Positions 6,792 through 13,445 of a stretch of DNA of 19,320 bases are shown here, piece after piece; positions within the stretch are counted from its first letter, which is position 1, and the number at the start of each line of letters is the position of its first letter. The translations under genes were made by a program, and so were the position numbers. A model generated the notes under the pieces. That model worked only from the letters and a program-made list of their open reading frames with translations. It was not told the DNA's origin and did not search any database. Location of the stretch: positions 1-19,320 of the forward strand of contig CAYOXI010000048.1 in the NCBI GenBank assembly GCA_964407855.1. Reading direction: 5' to 3'. The DNA is from SHZI01 sp964407855 (GTDB lineage Bacteria; Pseudomonadota; Gammaproteobacteria; Steroidobacterales; GCA-2729495).

Positions 6792-7976
6792 ATGCCCGTC
6801 CTGCTGCTGACCATCCTGCTCTCCGGGATGGGCTTCGGCCTCATCCTGCCGGGCTTTCCCTTCGTCGCCGGGAAGCTGGGCGTACCGCACTGGGCGGGCC
6901 CCCTGATGCTTGGCCTTTATGCGATCGGCCAGTTCATCTCGACGCCGTTCTGGGGACGCTACAGCGACCGCTTCGGTCGCCGGCCCCTGCTGCTCGGGAG
7001 CCTGGCCGGCAGCATGGCGGGCCACCTGATCTGCGCCTTCGCGCCGGATCCCTGGACGCTGGCGTTTGGGCGGCTGCTGACGGGACTGATGGGCGGCAAC
7101 ATCCCGGTGGCGATGGCCTATGCATCGGACATCTCCACCCCGGAGCAACGGGCGCGCACCATGGGTCTGGTCGGGGCTTCGCTGTCGCTCGGCTTCATCG
7201 TCGGACCGCTGCTGGGGGGCCTGCTGGGCGGCCCGGATGCAGCGTCTGCCACCCTGCTCTGGCCGGGACTGGCGGCGGCCGGCGTGTGCCTTGTCGCGAT
7301 CATCGGTGCCGCCCTCTACCTGAAGGAGAGCCTGCCCCCGGAAAAGCGCGCCCCCCGTCCGGACGCCGATAGTCCCGGTGGGCTGGCGGCAATCCGCCAG
7401 GTCGCGCAGCGGCCGGTACTTGCGCAGCTGCTGCTGGTCGGCTTCCTCGCCTACATGGCCATGGCCGTGTTTGAAACCAACTTTCCCTTCTGGTCCGGCG
7501 ACCGCTTCGGCTGGGGACCGCGGGAAATCGGCCTCTCCTTTACCTACATGGCCATCCTGGTAGTGACGGCCCAGGGCCTGCTGGTGGGGCCACTGGTCCG
7601 GCGCTTTGGCGAGAAACGCCTGCTGATCGCGAGCCTCGTGTCCTATGTGATCGGGCTCCTCATCATGAGCCAGGCGCCGGGCTGGCAGGTGCTGCTGCTC
7701 GGTGTGAGTTTCACGACCGCCGGGAGCGCCCTGTACATGACCACAGTGAACAGCCTCGTCTCGAAACAGGCCGCCGAATCGGAGCGGGGCCTGGTGCTTG
7801 GCACCTTCAACACGGCCAGCTGGCTCGGCCGGGCGCTGGGACCGGGCCTGATCGCCATCCTGGCGCTTGCCGGCCTTGGCCGGGATGCGCCGCTCTATGC
7901 CGCGGCCCTGTTGCTGCTGCCCTGCATCGCCGTGATGCGGAGCCTCCGTTCCCGGGCGGCCGGCATCGCCCGCTGA
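6792..7976 (+). CDS. Major facilitator superfamily transporter (DHA1, TetA-like)
   Basis: This 394-residue integral inner-membrane protein has about 12 hydrophobic segments. The MFS signature motif A is clear between helices 2 and 3 (GRYSDRFGRR, 55-64), and a motif-C-like GLSLGFIVGPLLGG-type stretch lies in helix 5 (about 130-150). A cytoplasmic loop rich in Pro and charge (about 185-205) separates the two six-helix halves. The profile is that of the drug:H+ antiporter-1 / tetracycline-efflux-like group, which export or import small organic molecules by proton exchange. It begins 3 bp after the lipoprotein gene with no independent Shine-Dalgarno sequence, implying translational coupling. Role in context: import of the hydrolysis product of the lipoprotein, or export of a toxic intermediate. 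The direction cannot be told from sequence. Confidence 0.92.
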   Translation: MPVLLLTILLSGMGFGLILPGFPFVAGKLGVPHWAGPLMLGLYAIGQFISTPFWGRYSDRFGRRPLLLGSLAGSMAGHLICAFAPDPWTLAFGRLLTGLMGGNIPVAMAYASDISTPEQRARTMGLVGASLSLGFIVGPLLGGLLGGPDAASATLLWPGLAAAGVCLVAIIGAALYLKESLPPEKRAPRPDADSPGGLAAIRQVAQRPVLAQLLLVGFLAYMAMAVFETNFPFWSGDRFGWGPREIGLSFTYMAILVVTAQGLLVGPLVRRFGEKRLLIASLVSYVIGLLIMSQAPGWQVLLLGVSFTTAGSALYMTTVNSLVSKQAAESERGLVLGTFNTASWLGRALGPGLIAILALAGLGRDAPLYAAALLLLPCIAVMRSLRSRAAGIAR

Positions 7977-8013
7977 AGGCGGGGGCGCCGTGGCCGGGGG
8001 TGGCCAAAACCCT

Positions 8014-8019
8014 TATAGT
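8014..8019 (+). promoter_or_regulatory. Possible -10 element upstream of the Rieske gene
   Basis: TATAGT (8014-8019) matches the sigma-70 -10 consensus at most positions in an otherwise GC-rich spacer and lies about 60 nt before the ATG. No convincing -35 is visible, so an activator could be needed. This is a weak call. Confidence 0.3.
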
Positions 8020-8030
8020 TTGCGGCCTGA

Positions 8031-8050
8031 CCCATAGCTTGGCCCATAGC
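8031..8050 (+). repeat. Short direct repeat in the Rieske 5' region (candidate operator)
   Basis: CCCATAGC occurs at 8031-8038 and again at 8043-8050, spaced 12 nt start to start, just downstream of the possible -10 and upstream of the ribosome site. A direct repeat at about one helical turn could be a regulator site or chance. Confidence 0.45.
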
Positions 8051-8076
8051 CCGACACGCATCCCTGAGGACCCCCC

Positions 8077-9252
8077 ATGCTGATCAATTTCTGGTACCCG
8101 ATGGCCATCACTGACGAACTGACTGACCAGCCGCTCAAGGTGCGGGCGCTGGGCCAGGACTTCGTGGTGTTCCGCGACACCCAGGGGAAGGCCCATTGCC
8201 TGGCCAACACCTGTACCCACCGGGGCGGTGCGCTGGCGCTGGGCAAGATCAAGGGCGACTGCATCCAGTGCCCGTACCACGGGTGGCAGTTCGATGGCGA
8301 AGGCAACTGCACAAAGATTCCGTCGCTGGGTTCGAAGGCCAGCATTCCCGGTCGCACACGCATTGATGCGTACCCGGTGGACGAGCGCTACGGGATTATT
8401 TTCGCCTTCCTCGGTGACCTGCCCGAGGCAGAGCGCCCGCCGGTCCTCGCGGTCAAGGAGTGGGGCCAGGAGGGCTGGCGCACCACGCTCCAGCATTTCC
8501 AGATCAATGGCTACTACGAGCGTTCCATCGAGAACGGCGTTGACCCGGCGCACAACGAGTATGTGCACGACACCCACGGCTTCAGCGGGGAGCGCGAGGA
8601 AGAGTACAAGATCGGTGACATGCGCATTGAGGACGGCGGGGTCTGGGGCAAGGGCTTCTGGCACACCTTCCAGGCACCCCCGCTGCCCGGGCAACTCCAG
8701 CAGTACCGGCCCGGTGAGGGTACGCTGGACGCCGGCACCGGCTACCACGGCACCAACCACGTCTGGACCTACATCCACCCGGGCCCGAACTTCTTCATCC
8801 ACCAGTATCTTTACGAGCGGCCCATTGACGAGAAGACCACGCATCTCTATCTGGTGTGTGCGCGGAATTTTTCCATGGAGCCCAAGTCTGACGCCTACGT
8901 GATCGAGCGGAACCAGTACGTGGCGAACCAGGACATCAAGATCATCGAGAACCTCCATCCGCCGATCACGCCCGAAAAGAACACCAAGGAGTTCATGGTG
9001 CCGTCGGATTCGATCATCCTGGATTACCGGTCCCGGCAAAAGGAATGGGCAGCCCGGGGCTGGAAGATCGACCTGGAGGAGGTGGCCCGCACGGCCCACC
9101 GGGTGGCTTACGCCATCCCGAGCCCGGCACGACGGCAGACCAAGGGCTGGGTGCTGGACCCGATCCCGCTGATGGATCCGGCGCTGTACGCGGCATCAAA
9201 GGACGATCAGCAACCGGGCATTCTCACCAACGAACTGAAGGCTGCGGGCTGA
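8077..9252 (+). CDS. Rieske non-heme iron oxygenase, alpha (catalytic) subunit
   Basis: This 391-residue oxygenase has an N-terminal Rieske [2Fe-2S] domain: Cys46-x-His48 (CTHRGG) and Cys65-x2-His68 (CPYHGW) bind the cluster. The catalytic domain has the motif ENGVDPAHNEYVHDTHG (152-168) with His159 and His164, and a distal Asp286 (ANQDIKIIENL) completing the 2-His-1-carboxylate iron site. The arrangement is that of phthalate/vanillate/KshA-like oxygenases, which hydroxylate, dihydroxylate or demethylate aromatic or alicyclic substrates. GAGGA lies 6 nt before the ATG. No ferredoxin or reductase gene is in the window, so electrons must come from elsewhere. The SDR gene follows after 21 bp. 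That order suits oxygenation followed by dehydrogenation. The substrate is not inferable. Confidence 0.93.
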   Translation: MLINFWYPMAITDELTDQPLKVRALGQDFVVFRDTQGKAHCLANTCTHRGGALALGKIKGDCIQCPYHGWQFDGEGNCTKIPSLGSKASIPGRTRIDAYPVDERYGIIFAFLGDLPEAERPPVLAVKEWGQEGWRTTLQHFQINGYYERSIENGVDPAHNEYVHDTHGFSGEREEEYKIGDMRIEDGGVWGKGFWHTFQAPPLPGQLQQYRPGEGTLDAGTGYHGTNHVWTYIHPGPNFFIHQYLYERPIDEKTTHLYLVCARNFSMEPKSDAYVIERNQYVANQDIKIIENLHPPITPEKNTKEFMVPSDSIILDYRSRQKEWAARGWKIDLEEVARTAHRVAYAIPSPARRQTKGWVLDPIPLMDPALYAASKDDQQPGILTNELKAAG

Positions 9253-9273
9253 GATCCCGCTGAGCAGTTACAG

Positions 9274-10116
9274 ATGACATCAGTCTGCAGACGGACTTTT
9301 CTTGCGGCCCTGCTCGGGCTCTGGTGCACACTGGGCCTCGCGGGCGGGCACACCTCGGCCGCACCCTCCCCGCCGCCGCCAGCCAACGTCATGCCGCCCG
9401 ACTACGTTCCCACCGTGCTGGTGACCGGGGCCAATCGCGGCATCGGCCTGGCACTCGCCCGACAGTATGCAGACAGGGGCTGGCAGGTGATTGGCACGGC
9501 GCGCAGACCTGCCGAAGCCACGGATCTGAATGCGCTCGTGGCCCGGAGTGACGGTCGTGTAACCGTCGAGGCCCTCGATGTGACAGATCTGGCCGCGATC
9601 GATGCGCTGGCCGCAAAGTACGCCGGCCGGCCCATCGACGTGCTGTTCAACAATGCCGGTATCACAGGCGGCGGTCTCAACCAGCAGTTCGGCAGGAACA
9701 TGGACTGGTCGCTCTTCGACAGCGTTTACCAGACCAATGTGGTTGGCCCGCTGAAGATGGCAGAGGCCTTCCTCCCGAACCTGCTGGCCAGTCGCGATCG
9801 CAAGATCAGCAATGTCAGCAGCAGCCAGGGTTCCATCGGCAGCACGAAAACCGCCTCGTTGTATGTCTACCGTTCCAGCAAGGCAGCGCTGAACATGGTC
9901 ATGTGGAACCTGGCCCTGCAGCTCAGGGGCAAGGGTGTATCCGTTGCGCTCATCGATCCGGGTCCCGTCGACACCGACATGATGGCGGGACTACCCAAGC
10001 GGATGCTGCGACCGGTTGAGCTTGCGGCCAGTCAGCTGATCGACATTACCGACCAGCTGGATCCGACCAATACTGGCACCTTCTGGACCTTCGACGGCAC
10101 GGTCCTGCCCTGGTAG
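9274..10116 (+). CDS. Short-chain dehydrogenase/reductase with N-terminal export signal
   Basis: This 280-residue classical SDR carries an N-terminal extension. Residues 1-30 read as a Tat-like signal: Arg6-Arg7 in CRRTFLAALLG, a hydrophobic core, and an Ala-rich cleavage region, followed by a Pro-rich linker (31-41). The core has TGANRGIG (51-58) for NAD(P) binding, NNAG (126-129), a Ser-rich strand VSSSQGS (181-187) and the catalytic Tyr199-x3-Lys203 (YVYRSSK). Family members oxidise alcohols or reduce ketones. Export of a dinucleotide-dependent enzyme is only workable through Tat with the cofactor bound, which fits the twin-arginine. The ATG at 9274 has a poor ribosome site; an in-frame Met40 would remove the signal but has no better site. 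Downstream of the Rieske gene it may handle the hydroxylated product, though the compartments would then differ. It is convergent with the next gene, with only 3 bp between the stops. Confidence 0.9.
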   Translation: MTSVCRRTFLAALLGLWCTLGLAGGHTSAAPSPPPPANVMPPDYVPTVLVTGANRGIGLALARQYADRGWQVIGTARRPAEATDLNALVARSDGRVTVEALDVTDLAAIDALAAKYAGRPIDVLFNNAGITGGGLNQQFGRNMDWSLFDSVYQTNVVGPLKMAEAFLPNLLASRDRKISNVSSSQGSIGSTKTASLYVYRSSKAALNMVMWNLALQLRGKGVSVALIDPGPVDTDMMAGLPKRMLRPVELAASQLIDITDQLDPTNTGTFWTFDGTVLPW

Positions 10117-10119
10117 GGC

Positions 10120-11070
10120 TCACCCCTGATACTGCGCGATCCCCGCCAGGGAGCGCTTGACGCCGGTGTCGACCGAGGCGAGGGTCTTGCCGGTTTCCAG
10201 TTCGAACTTGATCAGTTCCCCGGTAAAGAAGTTGCCGAGCAGGATGATGCCCGGGTCGCTGGTCTCGCCGATCGTGGCCCAGCCCGGTCCCGGCAGGTCC
10301 CATTCCCGCGCTGAGCGTCCGTCGGGATGCAGGTGTTCGAGCCTGAAAGCGGCCCGCCCCACGGCCTTGATGAACAGGAGCGTGCCATCGGGGCGATGCT
10401 GGGCAATCAGGGCCAGCGCGCCGCTCGCGGGACTGAGCGTGACCAGATCCGGCAGCTGCTGATCGGCCGCCAGGTCGTAGCGGAAGACGCGGGGACCGGT
10501 CTCCGACGTATAGACGAGGATGCGTCCGTCCGGTGCCAGGCTGGACGTGGTCACGCCCAGGAAGCCCGCCATGCCCCCGTGGGTTTCCGTGGCGTACTCC
10601 TTCACCAGCTGGCCGTCGACGGTGAATTTACAGACGTGCCCGTGGCCGAAGAGGTCGGTGCCCGGGATCTTCGCCAGCGTCGTGCCCAGCGGCCTCTCGG
10701 GTGGCAGCTTGATGGTCTTGCCGACCAGGTGTTCGCCCAGCAGCACGTGGCCATCGGGCAGGAAGGTGACATTGGAGAAGGAGCGGTCCGCATAGTGCAC
10801 CCGTGGCAGGAGGGTGCCGTCGGGCCGGATCCGCAGTACCAGATAGGCATTACTGTCAAATGCCCACAGGGTCTTGTCAGGAGCAAACTTGAGGCCACTG
10901 ACGAGGTGGGTGGAGTCCTTGATCCACAGAACGCCTTTCTCGCGCAGCTCGCTGTCGTACTGGATGATCCGCCCGTCACCCGCGTGATCGTCAGCCGGAT
11001 TGTTCAGGACGGTGCAGCCCACGAGGATATCGCCGGGGGCAAAGGGCTTGATGGTTGACTGGGCGGTCAT
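10120..11070 (-). CDS. Beta-propeller protein (SMP-30/gluconolactonase or NHL-repeat-like)
   Basis: This 316-residue protein is made of repeated strands with the recurring pattern x-x-PDG-x-L/I-L (FAPDKTLWAFD, RPDGTLLPRV, LPDGHVLLGE, LAPDGRILVYT, RPDGTLLFIK, HPDGRSAREW), typical of a six-bladed propeller of the SMP-30/NHL class. There is no signal peptide. Members are lactonases, lyases or binding scaffolds; no metal-site set can be assigned confidently here. The start at 11070 has GAGAAGA 4-6 nt upstream (CGAGAGAAGAAC). A candidate -10 lies 33 nt upstream of the start. It is convergent with the SDR gene and divergent from the DAHP synthase gene. Being next to oxidative enzymes it could open a lactone formed by dehydrogenation; that is inference. 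Confidence 0.82.
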   Translation of the reverse strand: MTAQSTIKPFAPGDILVGCTVLNNPADDHAGDGRIIQYDSELREKGVLWIKDSTHLVSGLKFAPDKTLWAFDSNAYLVLRIRPDGTLLPRVHYADRSFSNVTFLPDGHVLLGEHLVGKTIKLPPERPLGTTLAKIPGTDLFGHGHVCKFTVDGQLVKEYATETHGGMAGFLGVTTSSLAPDGRILVYTSETGPRVFRYDLAADQQLPDLVTLSPASGALALIAQHRPDGTLLFIKAVGRAAFRLEHLHPDGRSAREWDLPGPGWATIGETSDPGIILLGNFFTGELIKFELETGKTLASVDTGVKRSLAGIAQYQG

Positions 11071-11102
11071 GTTCTTCTCTCGTGGTTCGGGAACGGGGGG
11101 CC

Positions 11103-11108
11103 ATTCTA
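11103..11108 (-). promoter_or_regulatory. Candidate -10 for the propeller gene
   Basis: Read on the minus strand this is TAGAAT, five of six matches to TATAAT, lying 33 nt before the start codon at 11070. No strong -35 is seen at 16-18 bp. Confidence 0.35.
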
Positions 11109-11156
11109 CAGCCTGGCCGGGTCGTGGACGGACCCACCCCGGTATGGCAGTTGTGG

Positions 11157-11186
11157 TTGCCCGAGCCGTGGCCGGACCTCTATCCT
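11157..11186 (+). promoter_or_regulatory. Candidate sigma-70 promoter of the DAHP synthase gene
   Basis: TTGCCC (11157-11162) and TATCCT (11181-11186) are 18 bp apart, each with four of six consensus matches. Transcription would begin near 11193, giving a very short leader containing GGAGAAG before the ATG at 11205. This supports the later start codon. Confidence 0.35.
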
Positions 11187-11204
11187 GTAGGCATGGAGAA
11201 GACC

Positions 11205-12278
11205 ATGGAAAGCCAGATCTACAACGTCAATGTGGTGGCGCGCACCATCCTGCCGACGCCGGCGGAGGTGAAGGCCCGCTTCCCCCTGTCACCCGCGCTG
11301 GAGGGTGCGGTGCTGCGCAGCCGCCGGACCCTGCAGAACATCATCGATGCCCGGGATCCCCGCCTGTTTGTGGTCGTGGGGCCCTGTTCCATCCACGACG
11401 TGGGGGCGGCGCGGGAGTACGCCGGCCGGCTGCGTCAGCTGGCCGAGGCCGTCAGCGACACGCTGGTGCTGGTGATGCGCGTTTATTTCGAGAAACCCCG
11501 GACGACGGTCGGGTGGAAGGGCCTGATCAACGACCCGGACATGGATGACTCCTTCCATATCGAACGGGGCATTGAGGTGGCGCGGAGCCTGTTGCTCGAT
11601 CTCACCGGGCTTGGCCTGCCCACCGCCACCGAGGCGCTGGACCCGATCATGCCCCAGTACCTGGGCGACCTGATTACCTGGTCGGCCATCGGTGCGCGCA
11701 CGACCGAGTCCCAGACGCACCGGGAGATGGCGAGCGGCCTGTCCACGCCCGTGGGCTTCAAGAACGGGACTGACGGTTCGCTCACGGTAGCCATCAATGC
11801 CCTCAAGTCTGCCCGGCAGCCCCACCATTTCCTCGGCATCAATGAGGAGGGCCGGTCGGCCGTGATGCAGACCCGTGGCAATCCCTATGGGCATGTGGTC
11901 TTGCGCGGCGGCGCCGGGCGTACCAATTACGATTCGGTGAGCATTGCGCTGTGCGAGCAGGAGCTGCGCAAGGCCGGGCTCCCGGCGCGCATCGTGGTGG
12001 ACTGCAGCCACGGCAACTCCAACAAGGATCCGGCGCTGCAGCCGCTGGTGGCCCGGGATGCGGTCGAACAGGTGCTGAACGGCAATCGTTCCATCATCGG
12101 CCTGATGCTCGAGAGCAACCTCGAAGCCGGCAACCAGGAGATTCCCGCCGATCGCTCCCGCCTGCGCTACGGCGTGTCGGTGACCGATGCGTGCATCGAC
12201 TGGGCGACGACGGAACGGTCCCTGCGCGAGCTGGCGATCCTGCTGAAGCCGGTGATGCAGGCGCGGAAATCCGCCTGA
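11205..12278 (+). CDS. aroF: 3-deoxy-7-phosphoheptulonate (DAHP) synthase, class I, AroF-like
   Basis: The enzyme condenses phosphoenolpyruvate and erythrose 4-phosphate, the first step of the shikimate pathway to aromatic amino acids. The 357-residue protein has all class I landmarks: GPCSIHD with metal ligand Cys61, RVYFEKPRTTVGWKG (92-106), GARTTESQTHRE (163-174), GFKNGTDG (184-191), DCSHGNSNKD with His269, Glu303 in LMLESN, and Asp328 in VSVTDAC. Among E. coli paralogues, the DCSHGNSNKD and NGNRSIIGLM segments and the N-terminal FPLS and RDPRL are closest, from memory, to tyrosine-sensitive AroF. Start 11205 was chosen because GGAGAAG lies 3-5 nt upstream and the length fits; ATG 11193 is an in-frame alternative. 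It is not obviously linked to the catabolic genes. The isozyme assignment is less certain than the family. Confidence 0.95.
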   Translation: MESQIYNVNVVARTILPTPAEVKARFPLSPALEGAVLRSRRTLQNIIDARDPRLFVVVGPCSIHDVGAAREYAGRLRQLAEAVSDTLVLVMRVYFEKPRTTVGWKGLINDPDMDDSFHIERGIEVARSLLLDLTGLGLPTATEALDPIMPQYLGDLITWSAIGARTTESQTHREMASGLSTPVGFKNGTDGSLTVAINALKSARQPHHFLGINEEGRSAVMQTRGNPYGHVVLRGGAGRTNYDSVSIALCEQELRKAGLPARIVVDCSHGNSNKDPALQPLVARDAVEQVLNGNRSIIGLMLESNLEAGNQEIPADRSRLRYGVSVTDACIDWATTERSLRELAILLKPVMQARKSA

Positions 12279-12325
12279 GTGACTATCTGCTGCGGACGCG
12301 GTGCCTGAGGTCAGCCCTTCATCCC

Positions 12326-12348
12326 GTTCGGCGAGAATCCCGCCGAAC
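12326..12348 (+). terminator. Possible terminator after DAHP synthase
   Basis: GTTCGGCG (12326-12333) pairs with CGCCGAAC (12341-12348) around a 7-nt loop, followed by a poor T-tract (CTGTTAGTTTT). It lies about 50 nt after the stop and is weaker than the two clear terminators in this window. Confidence 0.45.
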
Positions 12349-12436
12349 CTGTTAGTTTTGGAGCTGGGGACGGCAGCGTTCCGCCGCAGCTCAAGAACCA
12401 GGTCGAACCGATGCGAACGTGTTCGGGTGACGGTGA

Positions 12437-12853
12437 GCTATTGAGGACCAGGCGCCGGCCGCTGCGGGCCGTTGCGGCGCTGCTGTTGCGGGCGGCGCCT
12501 ATTGGGTGGCCGGCCATCTGCAGCGTGACTGGCAGCCTGGCGAATTCGCCGCGCGTGTCGTCGAACTGCTGCGCAGCCGTGGTGATCTCTTCTCTCAGAC
12601 CGCGCTGCGGGTACTGCCGGGCTTGCCGCATTCCGTGGTCAATTTCGCCGGCGGTGTGTTGCACCTGCCGTTGCCCGGGTTTCTGCTCGCCGCCGTGATC
12701 GGCCTGACCGTAAAGTGGGCTGTTTACGCCAGCGCGGCGCACGGTATCAGCGACAGTCTCGCGGCCGGTACGGCGATTCGCTTCGGGACGCTGTTCCCAC
12801 TGGTCATTCTCACCGGATTCCTGCTGCTCGGCGGCTGGTACCGGCGGCGCTAG
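12437..12853 (+). pseudogene. TVP38/TMEM64-family membrane protein, N-terminal half missing
   Basis: The frame from 12437 (just after an in-frame TGA) to the TAG at 12851-12853 encodes the C-terminal part of a SNARE-associated/VTT-domain protein. The segment AYWVAGHLQRDW aligns in pattern with the family's GRYLGRDW region. It is followed by a helix, LRVLPGLPHSVVNFAGGV (the conserved P-x-x-N-x-x-A-G motif), a GFLLAAVIGLTVKW membrane segment and a last hydrophobic segment LFPLVILTGFLLLGGW. The first membrane helices are absent. No ATG opens this frame near the homology; GTG 12506 would give 115 residues but would cut into the homologous part. Intact family members have about 200-240 residues. 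I read it as a 5'-truncated remnant. A short functional protein from the GTG cannot be excluded. It lies in a gene-poor gap and is less GC-biased than its neighbours. Confidence 0.65.
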
Positions 12854-12974
12854 ATTGAATGGCGCCGCACAGTGCACTACGGCCGGCAACAGGGGCTTTG
12901 AGCGTCCTATTCGCCTTTGTCCATGAGTGGCTCAAGTCCACCCATCACCACCAGCCCGATCAGACCTGTTTCGG

Positions 12975-13415
12975 TCAGGTCGTTGACCGGCGCCGGCAGC
13001 GTGCCGCCACCAGCCCGACCCCGGTCAGGAGCAGCCAGGCGCTGCCTGCATCATTGAGTTGGACAGTGGCGACCACGTTGCCCTGGACAGAAAGCATGAA
13101 GGGCTGGCCGAAGGTGAAAGGAATCTCCAGTAGATAGCTGCCGAAGTCGTCACCGAGGATCACACCCGCGTTCGAGCCGATACCGTAAAGCGCGCCGGAG
13201 ATCTGCCGACTATAAATCGGTGTGTTCACGTTCACGATGTAGGTGGACTGCCCGTTACCCGTCGCCCGGAGATTTCCAGAGACATCGATGCGGGCCACCA
13301 GGGTGCCGTTGGTAAAGGCCAGGGCCGTGGGTGAGCCTGATCCTGCTCGCATTCCTCTGCGTCGTTGCGCTGGCTGCCCAGAGCATCCGGTAGGTAGCCA
13401 CCAGCCGCCAGGCAC
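12975..13415 (-). pseudogene. Remnant of a PEP-CTERM-like exported protein
   Basis: The minus-strand frame ends in a tail of the form GSAWLLLTGVGLVAARCRRR, i.e. a short hydrophobic helix followed by an arginine cluster, as in PEP-CTERM/VPLPA sorting signals handled by exosortase. The proline-containing PEP motif expected just before GSAW is replaced by LNDA. Upstream, about 90 residues (LAFTNGTLVARIDVSGN, then YIVNVNTPIYSRQISGALYG) look like a beta-rich secreted domain. The extreme N-terminus in this frame (Cys, Pro and Arg rich, GTG at 13415) has no signal peptide and does not look like protein. I therefore read it as a decayed 3' part of a larger gene. No ribosome site is visible. Confidence is moderate for the tail and low for the extent. 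Confidence 0.5.
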
Positions 13416-13445
13416 TCACCCGCAGCATTGCGACCACCCTGGCCC

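Noticed and set aside
5676..7148. Minus-strand extension of the Tat amidohydrolase frame upstream of 5675
   Set aside because: It lies opposite the lipoprotein and MFS genes, is rich in Gln, Arg and Pro, and the well-supported start with a ribosome site is at 5675.
7807..9099. 430-codon open frame on the minus strand opposite the Rieske gene
   Set aside because: It is antisense to a gene with complete Rieske and iron-site motifs, has no domain pattern, and is the kind of frame high GC leaves open.
12311..12889. 192-codon minus-strand frame over the TVP38 remnant
   Set aside because: The sense strand shows recognisable membrane-protein motifs; the antisense frame has low-complexity, Gln- and Arg-rich composition.
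13331..13393. GTG-started hydrophobic 20-residue peptide resembling a signal sequence
   Set aside because: It is too short, has no ribosome site, and has no downstream continuation.
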